Of a DNA stretch of 64,000 nucleotides, positions 25,374 through 34,385 are shown in pieces. This stretch comes from Desulfonatronum thioautotrophicum. Lineage in GTDB: Bacteria; Desulfobacterota; Desulfovibrionia; Desulfovibrionales; Desulfonatronaceae. The position numbers were made by a program, and so were the translations under genes. Location: positions 1-64,000 of the forward strand of contig NZ_JYNO01000018.1 of NCBI RefSeq assembly GCF_000934745.1, given 5' to 3'. Every line of letters begins with the position of its first letter. The first letter of the stretch is position 1. The notes beneath the pieces were generated by a model. It was given only the letters and a program-made list of their open reading frames with translations. It ran no database searches and was not told where the DNA came from.

Positions 25374-26345
25374 CTAGCTAAGGATTCCGGCCGGGCCGAA
25401 TTGATCAATCAGGCTCTGAAAAAAAGCCACGGTCTTGACCAGGCCGTCATCGAGCTTGACCCGCGGCTCCCAGTCAAGCTGTTCTTTGGCCAGGCTGATG
25501 TCCGGGCGGCGCCGCTCCGGATCGTCCTTGGGCAATGGCTTGTAAATGATCTCGGAGGAAGAGCCGGTCAGGGCCACCACCTTTTCAGCCAGTTCCTTGA
25601 TCGTAAACTCTCCGGGATTGCCCAGGTTGACCGGCCCGGTGAACTCATCGGGAGAATCCATGAGTCGCAGAAAGCCCTCGACCAGATCCTCCACATAGCA
25701 GAACGATCGGGTCTGGGAGCCGTCGCCGTAGATGGTGATCGGTCTGCCAAGCAGGGCCTGGACAATGAAGTTGGACACGACACGGCCGTCGTTGGGGTGC
25801 ATCCGTGGCCCGTAGGTGTTGAAAATCCGAGCCACCTTGATGCGCATCTTGTGCTGGCGGTGATAATCGAAAAACAGGGTCTCAGCGCACCGCTTCCCCT
25901 CATCATAGCAGGAGCGAGGGCCGATGGGATTGACGTTGCCCCAGTAGCTCTCCGGCTGGGGATGGACCGCTGGGTTGCCGTAAACCTCGGAGGTGGAGGC
26001 CTGCATGATTTTGGCCCGAGTGCGCTTGGCCAGCCCGAGCATATTGATGGCCCCATGGACCGAGGTCTTTGTCGTTTGGACTGGATCGTGTTGATAGTGG
26101 ATCGGCGAGGCGGGACAAGCCAGGTTGTAAATTTCATCCACTTCCACGAAAAGCGGAAAGGTCACGTCATGACGCATGATCTCGAAGTGCTTGTTGTCCA
26201 TCAGGTGCTCAACGTTCATCCGGGTTCCGGTGAAGTAGTTGTCCAGGCAGAGCACCATGCACCCGCGATCCAAGAGACGTTCACAGAGCCATGATCCCAG
26301 AAAGCCGGCCCCGCCGGTGACCAGTACGCGCTTATGGATATGCAT
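25374..26345 (-). CDS. UDP-glucuronate decarboxylase (UXS-type SDR)
   Basis: 323 residues, extended SDR fold: NAD-binding [22 protein letters not shown], then [33 protein letters not shown], catalytic TSEVYG and YDEGK (Tyr-x-x-x-Lys), and [23 protein letters not shown]. The [13 protein letters not shown] motif is specific for UXS enzymes, which make UDP-xylose from UDP-glucuronate for cell-surface polysaccharide. AAGGATAATTTC precedes the ATG. No other polysaccharide genes are adjacent. Confidence 0.92.
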   Translation of the reverse strand: MHIHKRVLVTGGAGFLGSWLCERLLDRGCMVLCLDNYFTGTRMNVEHLMDNKHFEIMRHDVTFPLFVEVDEIYNLACPASPIHYQHDPVQTTKTSVHGAINMLGLAKRTRAKIMQASTSEVYGNPAVHPQPESYWGNVNPIGPRSCYDEGKRCAETLFFDYHRQHKMRIKVARIFNTYGPRMHPNDGRVVSNFIVQALLGRPITIYGDGSQTRSFCYVEDLVEGFLRLMDSPDEFTGPVNLGNPGEFTIKELAEKVVALTGSSSEIIYKPLPKDDPERRRPDISLAKEQLDWEPRVKLDDGLVKTVAFFQSLIDQFGPAGILS

Positions 26346-26402
26346 GAAATTATCCTTACCGTTGCAGTTGAAGTCTGACGGTCATGGCCTGCCCTGCACG
26401 GC

Positions 26403-27035
26403 TCAGGAGACCGCCTGCCAAGTTTGAAAAGCCGCGAAGATCGCCAAAATGATGAAAAAGATGCCGCTGATGCGGTGCAGCAGGGTGATGGGGATACGTT
26501 GCAGCAACGTACAGCCGGCCCAGATCCCCAATGCGGATGTGAGGATCAAGGCCGAAGTGGCACCGGCCCAGACGGCCAGGGGGATGCTGGTGCTGCTCAG
26601 ACCGACCACGGCCAACTGGGTCTTGTCCCCGAACTCAGCCACGAAGATCAGGGCAAAGGTGACCAGAAAAATGCTGCGCCCACTCGGCGGTTGGGCGCAT
26701 TCCTGGCCAGGCTCTTCCTGGACCCGCATGGCCTGAATGCCGAAGACCAGAAACAACACCGCCACAATGGCATAGACCATCACTTCCGGAATCCAACTGG
26801 CCAGGGCCGCTCCGAAGAGCACCGCCAGGGTGTTCAGAACAACAAAGGCCAGCGTACTGCCGACCATCACCGGCAGAGCCCGGTGCCGGGCGGCCAGGAC
26901 CATGCAGACCAGCTGACTTTTATCACCGATCTCCGCGGCGAAAATCAGGAAAAAACTGGTAGCCGAGGCAATCAAAAAGTCGATCCCCCCAGCGCTCAGA
27001 CCAGTGGCACCTATCAGTGCAAGTACGTGCTCCAT
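26403..27035 (-). CDS. TMEM165/GDT1-family (UPF0016) cation exporter
   Basis: 210 residues, six to seven membrane segments in two homologous halves, each with the family signature E-x-G-D-K-(S/T)-Q: AEIGDKSQ (Glu35-Lys39) and AEFGDKTQ (Glu134-Lys138). These motifs form the ion site. Bacterial members such as MneA export manganese; eukaryotic ones handle Mn and Ca. An AAGGAAACC ribosome-binding site precedes the ATG. The 170-nt leader contains a long-range inverted repeat (see 27062-27161), interesting because many bacterial Mn exporters have a riboswitch leader, though I do not see the yybP-ykoY consensus. Confidence 0.9.
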   Translation of the reverse strand: MEHVLALIGATGLSAGGIDFLIASATSFFLIFAAEIGDKSQLVCMVLAARHRALPVMVGSTLAFVVLNTLAVLFGAALASWIPEVMVYAIVAVLFLVFGIQAMRVQEEPGQECAQPPSGRSIFLVTFALIFVAEFGDKTQLAVVGLSSTSIPLAVWAGATSALILTSALGIWAGCTLLQRIPITLLHRISGIFFIILAIFAAFQTWQAVS

Positions 27036-27061
27036 GGTTTCCTTGGCTCAGAATAGTCACC

Positions 27062-27161
27062 GAGGGCACGTGCTGTATTCCCGCCACGTCCCGCATCAAA
27101 ACCCCGTTTTCCCTGTTTGGCCCTCTCTAGCAGGGTCCCTCGATGAAGGGCAAGTGCCCTC
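27062..27161 (-). promoter_or_regulatory. Possible structured leader before the GDT1-type gene
   Basis: On the minus strand GAGGGCAC (27154-27161) can pair with GTGCCCTC (27062-27069), closing a 100-nt region with two internal hairpins, CCCT-TCATCG-AGGG and CCCTG...CAGGG. The layout is that of a multi-stem leader such as a riboswitch, but no known motif was recognised. Confidence 0.35.
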
Positions 27162-27204
27162 TATGCCACGAAGGAGAGGATTCAGACAGGAAAAGCAGCT
27201 ACCC

Positions 27205-27236
27205 AAAAAAAGGCCGACATCGCGAGGATGTCGGCC
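27205..27236 (-). terminator. Rho-independent terminator of the peroxiredoxin gene
   Basis: Minus strand GGCCGACATC-CTCGC-GATGTCGGCC followed by seven T. It lies 35 nt after the peroxiredoxin stop and separates it from the downstream GDT1-type gene. Confidence 0.92.
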
Positions 27237-27270
27237 CGAAGAAAAGCGGTAAGGGATAACAACAGACAGA

Positions 27271-27903
27271 TTATTCGTTCAGAGACTCGTACACCTTGCC
27301 CACCAGCTTTTCAGATGGGGTCAAGGTTTTCGCTCCCTTGGTCCACTTCGCCGGGCAGGCTTCCGCGGGGTGATCCATCAGGTAGATGTTGGCCTCGACC
27401 TTGCGCAGCAATTCATCCGAATTCCGGCCGACATTGTAAAAATTGATCTCAGAGGAAACCAGGACGCCTTCCGGATTGATGATGAACGTCCCGCGCAAGT
27501 CCAGACCGGTGTGGCAATCGTAGACGCCGAAATAGCGGGACACCGCACCGTTGGCGTCAGCGGCCATGATGTACCTGACATTTTCCAGCAGCTTCTCGCT
27601 GTTGCGCCAAGCCAAGTGGGAAAACTTGGTGTCCGTGGACACGGCGATCACCTCGCAACCCATCTGCTCCAGGGCCGCGTACTTATCCGCCAGGTCGGCC
27701 AGTTCCGTTGGGCAGACAAACGTGAAGTCCGCAGGGTAGAAGAACAGCACGACCCACTTCCCGGCCTTGTTCAGTTCCTTGAGGTTCACGGTGCCAAAGG
27801 AGCCTTCCTTGGGGTCATAGGTTTCCATCGTGAAATCGCAAACTTTTTTTCCAATCTTCACATGCTCTACCGGCTCATGATGCGGTTTGACGTCGCAACC
27901 CAT
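27271..27903 (-). CDS. 2-Cys peroxiredoxin (AhpC/Prx1 type)
   Basis: 210 residues. Peroxidatic Cys64 in YPADFTFVCPTE, conserved WRNSEK and a D-x-x-G-x-x-S-R-x-F-G-V motif, and resolving Cys183 in EACPAKW mark a typical 2-Cys AhpC-type peroxidase that removes hydrogen peroxide and organic peroxides. A cytoplasmic location is expected. No AhpF partner gene is adjacent, so a thioredoxin-like reductant is likely. It is a single-gene unit: a strong promoter lies upstream (27978-28006) and a terminator follows at 27205-27236. An anaerobe would use it in oxygen defence. Confidence 0.93.
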   Translation of the reverse strand: MGCDVKPHHEPVEHVKIGKKVCDFTMETYDPKEGSFGTVNLKELNKAGKWVVLFFYPADFTFVCPTELADLADKYAALEQMGCEVIAVSTDTKFSHLAWRNSEKLLENVRYIMAADANGAVSRYFGVYDCHTGLDLRGTFIINPEGVLVSSEINFYNVGRNSDELLRKVEANIYLMDHPAEACPAKWTKGAKTLTPSEKLVGKVYESLNE

Positions 27904-27977
27904 ACTACGTTCCTCCGTTTGTATTGTTTTGGTGATTGGTTCGGGATGAAACTCATTGGCTAAAAAATGAATGATTC

Positions 27978-28006
27978 ATATTATCGGCAGAACCGCGAAC
28001 TGTCAA
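27978..28006 (-). promoter_or_regulatory. Sigma-70 promoter of the peroxiredoxin gene
   Basis: Minus strand TTGACA (28001-28006), 17-nt spacer, TAATAT (27978-27983): near-perfect consensus, about 75 nt before the start codon. Confidence 0.8.
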
Positions 28007-28025
28007 GTCTTCATGCGGAAAAAAG

Positions 28026-28079
28026 CAGGGTATGTTTGTTCTCACCAATTTTTTTTGCAAAGACGGCTGGCTTGCCCTG
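28026..28079. repeat. Single arm of the 260-bp inverted-repeat element
   Basis: CAGGGTATGTTTGTTCTCACC...GGCTGGCTTGCCCTG matches, with few changes, the arms of the element at 34386-34645. Its presence between the peroxiredoxin promoter and the glucokinase gene shows that the longest open frame for glucokinase starts in repeat DNA. Confidence 0.75.
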
Positions 28080-28181
28080 GTTGATCACGCCGCCAACTTT
28101 CGTTTTTCGCGGCCTTGGCGTAGGATTATGTCCGTTTTTCACCGGAACCCCACCGGCAAACCAAACAACCCCAAAAAAGCC

Positions 28182-29171
28182 ATGACGCACATGAAGACCG
28201 TCTCAGACGACAGGTATTTGGCTGCAGACATCGGCGGCACTTCCAGCCGGTTCGCGATCTTTCATAACCAGTCAGGCAGGTTGCATCGCGAGCAGGTTGT
28301 GCGCATCCCCACCAGCGAGGCGACCTCGTTCACCGACCTGCTCGGACAGCTCAAGGCCGGCCCCTTGGGACCGAAACTGGCCGACTGCCGCTCAGGGGCC
28401 TTGGCTGTAGCCGGAGCGATTCAGGGCGGGACCCAGGCTGATCCGCCAAACATCCCCTGGGCCATCGATATCCGCTCCATATCAATTTCCGGCATGCCCG
28501 ACGACCTGATCCTGATAAACGACTTTGCGGCCCAGGCGTATGCCTGCAAAACCCCGGCCCTGGAGAACGGCGTTGTGATCAACGCCGGCAGGCCGGATGA
28601 ACACGGCATGCTCGGCGTGATCGGCGCGGGGACCGGACTGGGCCACGGCATGCTCGCCCAATTGCCCGAGGGCGGCTTCCTGGTTTTCCCGTCAGAAGCC
28701 GGACATGCCGCCTTTGCCTTTGCAAACGCCGAGGAAACGGCCTTTGCCGACTTTGTCCGCCGTGAACAAGGCCTGGAGTACGTGCATGCAGAAGTCATCG
28801 TCTCCGGCCAGGGATTGACCCTTCTCCACCAGTTCCATTTTGGACGCCGCCTCAAGCCGGAACAGGTCGCCGCGGCCATGGACGACGATTCGCCGGTGCG
28901 GGCCTGGTTTGCCCGGTTCTTCGGCCGGGCCTGTCGGCATTTTGCCCTGAACGTCCTGGCCACCGCGGGCATGGTCGTTGCCGGCGGCGTGGCTGCCAAG
29001 AATCCGGACCTGGTTCAGCATCCTGCGTTTCTGCGCGAATTCAAGGACAACCCCAACTACCACGACCTGCTCCAGTCCATTCCGGTAACCCTGAACGTCA
29101 ATGAGGACAGTGGACTTTGGGGTGCGGCCCTGGCTGCAAAGATGGCTGTCCAGCGCACCGGCTCCGGCTGA
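28182..29171 (+). CDS. glk: Glucokinase
   Basis: About 329 residues of the Glk family (ATP-dependent glucose phosphorylation). Visible: phosphate loop YLAADIGGTSSRFAIF, the LINDFAAQAYA segment with the catalytic Asp, GAGTGLGHGML, a P-S-E-A-G-H-A-A-F glucose-site motif, and GMVVAGGVAAKNPDL. Start is uncertain: the frame is open back to 28032 but that part is repeat DNA; ATG at 28182 (MTHMKTVSDD) or 28191 is likely, neither with a strong ribosome-binding site. Convergent with the ABC exporter gene, 17 nt away. Together with gap and pyk elsewhere in the window it serves sugar catabolism. Confidence 0.88.
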   Translation: MTHMKTVSDDRYLAADIGGTSSRFAIFHNQSGRLHREQVVRIPTSEATSFTDLLGQLKAGPLGPKLADCRSGALAVAGAIQGGTQADPPNIPWAIDIRSISISGMPDDLILINDFAAQAYACKTPALENGVVINAGRPDEHGMLGVIGAGTGLGHGMLAQLPEGGFLVFPSEAGHAAFAFANAEETAFADFVRREQGLEYVHAEVIVSGQGLTLLHQFHFGRRLKPEQVAAAMDDDSPVRAWFARFFGRACRHFALNVLATAGMVVAGGVAAKNPDLVQHPAFLREFKDNPNYHDLLQSIPVTLNVNEDSGLWGAALAAKMAVQRTGSG

Positions 29172-29188
29172 AAGAAGTTCAATATCAG

Positions 29189-31117
29189 CTATCGGATACG
29201 TTCCGCATCGTCCTCAGGAACATACGCCAGCTCCCCACTCTGGACCCGCCACAACCCGGCATAGACCCCGCCACGGGCCAACAACTTTTCATGGGTTCCC
29301 CGTTCGGCCACGGCCCCTTCCACCAGCACCAGAATTTCGTCACAATGACGGACTGTGGACAATCGATGAGCCACGGCCACGGTCATCCGCCCCTGCTTGA
29401 AGCGTTGCAGGTTGGCCTGGATCAGCTCTTCAGTCCGGGTATCCACCGCGGACGTGGCCTCGTCGAGAAGAATCAGGGGCGGATTGCGCAAGACGGCCCT
29501 GGCCAGGGAAATCCGCTGCCCCTGGCCGCCGGAAAGTTTCAAACCACGTTCACCGATCACCGTGTCATACCCCTTTGGCAACTGATCGATGAACTCATCC
29601 GCTCCGGCCACATGGGCTGCATGGCGGACTGCCTCCAGGTCGGCATCCGGCGATCCCAGGCGGATATTTTCGGCCACCGTGCCGTAAAACAAAAAGGCCT
29701 CCTGGGAAACATATCCGATATGGCGACGAAAACTGTGCAATTGTATTCCGGACAAGGGCTGTCCGTTGACCCGGATTTCCCCGGTCAACGGGTCGTAGTA
29801 GCGCAGCAGCAATTTGACCAAGGTGCTCTTGCCCGCGCCGGTGGGGCCGACAATGCCCAGTGCGTGCCCCTGCTCCAGGACAAAGTCGATGGAGCGCAGC
29901 ACGGGTTTGCCCGGAAGGTAGGCAAAGCCGACATTTTGAAAGGAAATACGTTGTGGTTCGTCCTTGAGGGCCACGGCGGTCGGCTGATCCACAACTCGCG
30001 GCGTGGTTGCCAGCAGGTCGCAGATTCGCCGGGCCGAGGCTTCGGAACGCTGAATCTGATTGATGAGCATGCCAAAGACGAACAGCGGCAGAACCAGACG
30101 GACGGCAAAGAGGATAAAGGTCGTGAAGTCGCCCAGGCTCGGGCCCTGGTCCATGGCGGTCATGCCCGCGCCCACCGTGACCAGCAGGCCAAAGGCCACC
30201 CCGGCCACCATGTAGATCAGCGGTATGAACCGCGCCCGCTCCCGCGCGGCGGCAACGGCTGCGTCCACGTACTCCGTGGAGCGCTTGGCCACCTGCCGGA
30301 GTTGCTCGACCTCCGCGGTAAACGCCTGGATCACCCCGATCCCCCGGATATTGTTCTCCAATATACTGTTGATCTCGCCCACGGCCATGCGGGCTTTGCG
30401 GTACTGCGGCTGGACCCGTACGGCGAAAAAACGCACGGCCAGGATGGCCACGGGCATCGGGGCTAGCAGCAACAAAGCCAAGCGCCAGTCCAGCCAGAAC
30501 AAGAACGCGTAGACTCCGGTGAAGGTTATGGTCAGCCGGACGATGCTGGTGGTCACGTCGGAGAAGAAGTGCTCCAGGTTGTCCACGTCGTTGGAGGCCA
30601 CGGCCAGCAGGTCCCCGGTTTGGCGTTCCTCAAAAAAACCGGCATCCATCCGCTGCATGTGTCCGTAGATGGCCAGGCGCAGATCGTGACGGACCTTTTG
30701 GGCCATGGAGTCCAGGCAGAAGTCGCTGAGGCTCTGGAATACGGCCAGGGCGAGATAGGTCCCCAGGATCGCGATCCCGAACCAGGCCAAGAGACGAACT
30801 TCCAGGCCCGCACCAGCCTGGGTCGTGACCACGTCAACCACCTGGCCGATGATCACCAGAGGCAGCAGGTCAAACAGCCGGGCCAGGGCGTTGAGGCCCA
30901 GCCCAAGGCCGATACGCTGCTTATAGGGCGCCACAAAGGGGAAAATCTTCCAAAGGGCGGCACCCATCGGGGCGGACCCGGTTCCGGGACTCCCGGCCAC
31001 CTCTTGGCCCTGGTCCGCGGCCTGGTCCGCGACCTGGTCATGGGGCAAATTTCCCGCATGGCCCAGACCCTGGTCGGGTCTTGGGGATTCGCGTTGTTTG
31101 CGCGCGGTGGACGTCAC
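29189..31117 (-). CDS. ABC exporter, fused membrane and ATPase domains (MsbA/MdlA-like)
   Basis: About 642 residues. The membrane domain (about 70-350) has six segments (LFDLLPLVIIGQVVDVV, LDWRLALLLLAPMPVAILAV). The ATPase domain has Walker A GPTGAGKST, Q-loop YVSQEAFLF, signature LSGGQGQRISLARA, Walker B LILLDEATSAVD and the switch His in VAHRLSTV. The protein is a half-transporter working as a homodimer or with a partner; substrate (lipid or drug) is unknown. The start is a GTG without a clear ribosome-binding site; ATG at 30967 (MGAALWKIFPFV) is an alternative that removes a poorly conserved hydrophilic tail. Upstream neighbour is the membrane thioredoxin. Confidence 0.9.
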   Translation of the reverse strand: MTSTARKQRESPRPDQGLGHAGNLPHDQVADQAADQGQEVAGSPGTGSAPMGAALWKIFPFVAPYKQRIGLGLGLNALARLFDLLPLVIIGQVVDVVTTQAGAGLEVRLLAWFGIAILGTYLALAVFQSLSDFCLDSMAQKVRHDLRLAIYGHMQRMDAGFFEERQTGDLLAVASNDVDNLEHFFSDVTTSIVRLTITFTGVYAFLFWLDWRLALLLLAPMPVAILAVRFFAVRVQPQYRKARMAVGEINSILENNIRGIGVIQAFTAEVEQLRQVAKRSTEYVDAAVAAARERARFIPLIYMVAGVAFGLLVTVGAGMTAMDQGPSLGDFTTFILFAVRLVLPLFVFGMLINQIQRSEASARRICDLLATTPRVVDQPTAVALKDEPQRISFQNVGFAYLPGKPVLRSIDFVLEQGHALGIVGPTGAGKSTLVKLLLRYYDPLTGEIRVNGQPLSGIQLHSFRRHIGYVSQEAFLFYGTVAENIRLGSPDADLEAVRHAAHVAGADEFIDQLPKGYDTVIGERGLKLSGGQGQRISLARAVLRNPPLILLDEATSAVDTRTEELIQANLQRFKQGRMTVAVAHRLSTVRHCDEILVLVEGAVAERGTHEKLLARGGVYAGLWRVQSGELAYVPEDDAERIR

Positions 31118-31219
31118 GGGAAACGGCTATTGCCGAAGGCCGGGCGGAGTCGGACACAGTCCCGCCCCAGAGCCGGGCGGATGCTTTCCCGGGATATCGA
31201 CGAAGCACGATGCATCCGC

Positions 31220-31645
31220 CTAGCCCACCAGTCCCAGGCTGCGGAATCGATGCAGGATCTCCTCCTTGGACATGTACCCCTCGAACCGGTAAAGCTCACG
31301 ACCGGCCTGATCCATGAAAACCAGTGTCGGTACAGTGCGGATGGTCCCGAAAGAGCGACCGATTTCCGGTTGAACGCCGACATCAAAGGTGTATATGGTC
31401 AGGTCCGCGGTGTAATCCTGCTCCAGCTCGGCCAAAACGGGTATCATCCGCCGGCAATGAATACAGTTCTCGGTTTTCAGATTCACCAGCCGGGGGAGTT
31501 CTCCGGGAACCCCGGGCAAGGCCGGGGCGGGATCCACCTCAGGCCCGAACTGTTGTGACTGGGTGGTGTACTGTTGGATCAGGGCCACGGAGGCGAACAG
31601 GACCACAAGGACAATGGCGATTCCGGCCTTTGAGTATGAAGTCAT
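31220..31645 (-). CDS. Membrane-anchored thioredoxin-fold protein with CIHC active site
   Basis: 141 residues: one N-terminal membrane anchor (about 7-24, AGIAIVLVVLFASVALIQQY), a Pro-rich linker, then a thioredoxin domain with active site Cys61-Ile-His-Cys64 and the cis-Pro segment RTVPTLVFMDQAG. The domain is expected on the periplasmic side. C-x-H-C resembles the DsbA-type CPHC more than the CGPC of reducing thioredoxins, but the rest of the fold is thioredoxin-like. Likely role: thiol-disulfide exchange for envelope proteins. It lies between the sigma-54 response regulator gene and the ABC exporter gene. Confidence 0.85.
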   Translation of the reverse strand: MTSYSKAGIAIVLVVLFASVALIQQYTTQSQQFGPEVDPAPALPGVPGELPRLVNLKTENCIHCRRMIPVLAELEQDYTADLTIYTFDVGVQPEIGRSFGTIRTVPTLVFMDQAGRELYRFEGYMSKEEILHRFRSLGLVG

Positions 31646-31700
31646 AAGTATCTTGTGGGGTTGCTGGTTGAAAAAACACTTTAGCCTCTTGGGCGGTTCC

Positions 31701-33083
31701 CTAGTCCGAGGTCAACAGCCCGAGCGTGCGCAGCTTCTTGTAGAGGTAGCTGCGCTCCATGCCGATGGTTTCCGCAAGCCTGGTCACGCTGCCGTTGCAG
31801 CCGTTCAGTTTGTCTTCCAAAAATTTGGCCTCGAATTGGGCCCGGGCCGCTTTGAAGTCCACCGGCCAGTCGCCCTCAGGAAGAATACCGCCACAACCAC
31901 AGCCGGAGAAACATTCCGGAGCCAGCATTTCCGGCGGGAGCATGTCCGGCTGGATGACCTGTCCAGGATACATGATGCACAGCCGCTCCAGAAAATTCTT
32001 CAGTTCGCGGACATTTCCGGGCCATGGATAGCGCTGCAGCGTGGACATGGTTTCCTGGGGAAACCGCAAAGGCTTGAACCCCTGGGTTTTGGTCAGCCCC
32101 TCCATGAAATCGGCCAGAAGCAGGGGGATATCCGCCACACGACGACGCAAGGGCGGAACGTGCAAGGGAAAAACCTTTAACCGGTAATAGAGATCCTCCC
32201 GAAAGCGTCCGGCACGGATTTCCTCAGGTAAATTCTTGTTCGTGGCCGCGATCACCCGGACATCCACCTGGATGGTCTTGCGCCCGCCAACCCGCTCAAA
32301 GCGCTGTTCCTGCAGGATGCGTAAAATCTTGGCCTGGGTCTTCAGGCTCATGTCGCCGATTTCATCCAGGAACAAGGTTCCGCCATGGGCCAATTCGAAC
32401 TTGCCCACCTGGGAGCGGTCGGCACTGGTAAAGGCCCCGCGTTCGTGTCCGAAAAGCTCGCTCTCGATCAGCTCCTCGGGAATGGCCGCGCAGTTCACCT
32501 CCACCAGAGGCTTTTGTCCCCTGTGGCTGAACTGATGCAGGGACCTAGCCACGATCTCCTTGCCCGTTCCGTTCTCCCCGGTAATCAGCACCCAGGCTTC
32601 CGTGGGCGCGACCTGACGCACCTGTTGCTGCAGTTGCTGAATCTGCGGCGTCTCTCCCGTCAGCTCCCGGACCCGGGTGATGCGGATCTGGCTGCGCAGG
32701 ACCATGTTTTCCTGGCGCAGCTCCTTGAATTCAATGGCCTTGGCCGTGGTGACCAAGACCTTTTCCAGGGAAAGGGGCTTTTCAATAAAATCAAAGGCCC
32801 CTTTTTTGATGGCTGCCACCGCGGTTTCGATATTGCCGTGGCCGGAAATCATGATCATCGGCAGATGCGGCGCGGTGCCGTGAACGTGCTCCAGAACCTC
32901 CAGCCCGTCCATCCCCGGAAGCCAGATATCCAGAAAGCACAGATCCGGATCCGCCTCGGCCAGCACCTCCACTCCCTGCTCCCCGCTGGCCGCCTCCAAC
33001 ACCTCATGCCCTTCATCCTCCAGGATGCCGCGCAACGTGGTGCGGATGTCCGCTTCATCATCAACAATGACGATCTGGGCCAT
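31701..33083 (-). CDS. NtrX-like sigma-54 response regulator
   Basis: 460 residues. The receiver domain has phospho-acceptor Asp52 in FLDIWLPG, acidic pocket VDDE and Lys in FIEKPLS; the stretch MISGHGNIETAVAAIKKGAFDFIEKP is typical of NtrX. The AAA+ domain has Walker A GENGTGKE, FLDEIGD and FREDLYYRLKV. The sigma-54 contact loop reads GAFTSA instead of GAFTGA. A Cys-rich linker (CFSGCGCGGILPEG) precedes the Fis-type HTH (LAETIGMERSYLYKKLRTLGL). Start at 33083 (MAQIVIVDD) has GAGGA 6-7 nt upstream. No cognate NtrY-type kinase is adjacent; a TPR protein gene precedes it. Confidence 0.9.
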   Translation of the reverse strand: MAQIVIVDDEADIRTTLRGILEDEGHEVLEAASGEQGVEVLAEADPDLCFLDIWLPGMDGLEVLEHVHGTAPHLPMIMISGHGNIETAVAAIKKGAFDFIEKPLSLEKVLVTTAKAIEFKELRQENMVLRSQIRITRVRELTGETPQIQQLQQQVRQVAPTEAWVLITGENGTGKEIVARSLHQFSHRGQKPLVEVNCAAIPEELIESELFGHERGAFTSADRSQVGKFELAHGGTLFLDEIGDMSLKTQAKILRILQEQRFERVGGRKTIQVDVRVIAATNKNLPEEIRAGRFREDLYYRLKVFPLHVPPLRRRVADIPLLLADFMEGLTKTQGFKPLRFPQETMSTLQRYPWPGNVRELKNFLERLCIMYPGQVIQPDMLPPEMLAPECFSGCGCGGILPEGDWPVDFKAARAQFEAKFLEDKLNGCNGSVTRLAETIGMERSYLYKKLRTLGLLTSD

Positions 33084-33128
33084 GGCTGTCCTCATGAGGA
33101 AGAAAAAAAGCCGCGACGGTCGGCAAGG

Positions 33129-34295
33129 TCATGGGCAGTAGCCCTCCTTGCGGGCAAACTCCAGCGTGGTGCAGCGGCCCAGTGCGCAGGCCGCCCGCAA
33201 ATCCTCGCATCCTTGGGTCAGGTGGCCGAGCTGCAGCAAAACCATCCCCCGGTTGTTCAGGGTGCCGGAGTGGTTGGCATCCAAACGGAGCACCCGCGTA
33301 TAATCTTCGATGGCTTCAGCGAACTGCTCCAACTCCTGGTGAGCCAGACCGCGCCCCAACAGGGCCTGGAGATGATCAGGGTTCCGGCGCAGAGTCTGGG
33401 TGAAATCGGCAATGGCCCGTTGATGATCACCAGCCAGGGCTTGCAGCGAAGCGCGGTGAAAATGAACCTGGGGATCCCCGGGGGCCAGACGCAGAGCAGT
33501 ATTGAAGTCGTTGAGCGCCGAACTCAGATCCCCCATGGCCCCGTGGGTCACCCCCCGTTCCAAGTGGGCCTCAGCTGTGGGCTGCAACATGATGACCCGG
33601 TTCAGGTCCGCCATGGCGCGATCCAGACTGCCCAACTCCCGCAGACTTTTCCCCCGACCGAACAGGCCGTCAACGGACTGTTGGTCCAGGGAGACGGCAA
33701 CATCGAAGTCTGCCAGGGCCTGCTGAATATTCCCCGCTGCAAGCAAGAGCCTCCCGCGCTGCAAGCGGCCCTGAAGGTGGGAGGGAAACGCGCGTAACAG
33801 ACGGTTCAAATCCTCAAGGGCCTGCGACTGATCCCCGGATTCGAGTCGGACCCGAGCTATTCCGAACAGGGCGCGCTCCTCCTCTGGAGCTAAATGGAGC
33901 GCATTCTCGAAATCGAGGGCAGACCGGTTCCAGTTGCCCAGTGTGGCATAGGCTTCGCCACGTAGCAGCAAGGCCTGGACACTGTCTGAACGCAGTCGCA
34001 AGGCCTGATCCAGGTCGACCACTGCCCGGGGAGCGGACCCCTTGGCCAGCCAATGCCGGGCCCGGGCAAGATAGAGTGCCGCGTTGCGAGGATCATCAGC
34101 CAAGGCCTGGTTCAGTTCGTCAAGCGACATGTGCGCAAAGGTCTCGGGCATTTCCTCCAGGGGGTAGTTTGCGCCGGCGAAACAGGCCGAGCTGGCCAGC
34201 AGCGCCAGAATTCCCGCAAACAGGCCCAGGATGCGCAATACACGGCTACCGGCCAGGCGTTGAAGGGAGGGTAAGAGGATTGGTGTACGGTACAT
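33129..34295 (-). CDS. Exported TPR-repeat protein
   Basis: 388 residues. The N-terminus has a signal sequence (VLRILGLFAGILALLASSACFAGA), possibly a lipoprotein (LLASSAC). The rest is about nine tetratricopeptide repeats of 34 residues, recognisable by recurrent W/Y..G....A..D...AL.L.P patterns (for example AQALLLRGEAYATLGNWNRSALDFENALHLAP). Such repeats form helical scaffolds for protein binding in the envelope. No enzymatic motif is present. It lies 45 nt upstream of the NtrX-like gene in the same direction. Confidence 0.85.
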   Translation of the reverse strand: MYRTPILLPSLQRLAGSRVLRILGLFAGILALLASSACFAGANYPLEEMPETFAHMSLDELNQALADDPRNAALYLARARHWLAKGSAPRAVVDLDQALRLRSDSVQALLLRGEAYATLGNWNRSALDFENALHLAPEEERALFGIARVRLESGDQSQALEDLNRLLRAFPSHLQGRLQRGRLLLAAGNIQQALADFDVAVSLDQQSVDGLFGRGKSLRELGSLDRAMADLNRVIMLQPTAEAHLERGVTHGAMGDLSSALNDFNTALRLAPGDPQVHFHRASLQALAGDHQRAIADFTQTLRRNPDHLQALLGRGLAHQELEQFAEAIEDYTRVLRLDANHSGTLNNRGMVLLQLGHLTQGCEDLRAACALGRCTTLEFARKEGYCP

Positions 34296-34385
34296 GGAAC
34301 GGCCCTCATTGGCGTTTCCAAATCGTCACGAAAAGGAAAATGTGCCGTACCAGGAGGAAAAAAGCAAATTTGGCCCATGGCCACG

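Noticed and set aside
27036-27200. yybP-ykoY manganese riboswitch before the GDT1-type gene
   Set aside because: The conserved GGGGAGUAG-type loop of that riboswitch is not present; kept only as an unnamed structured leader.
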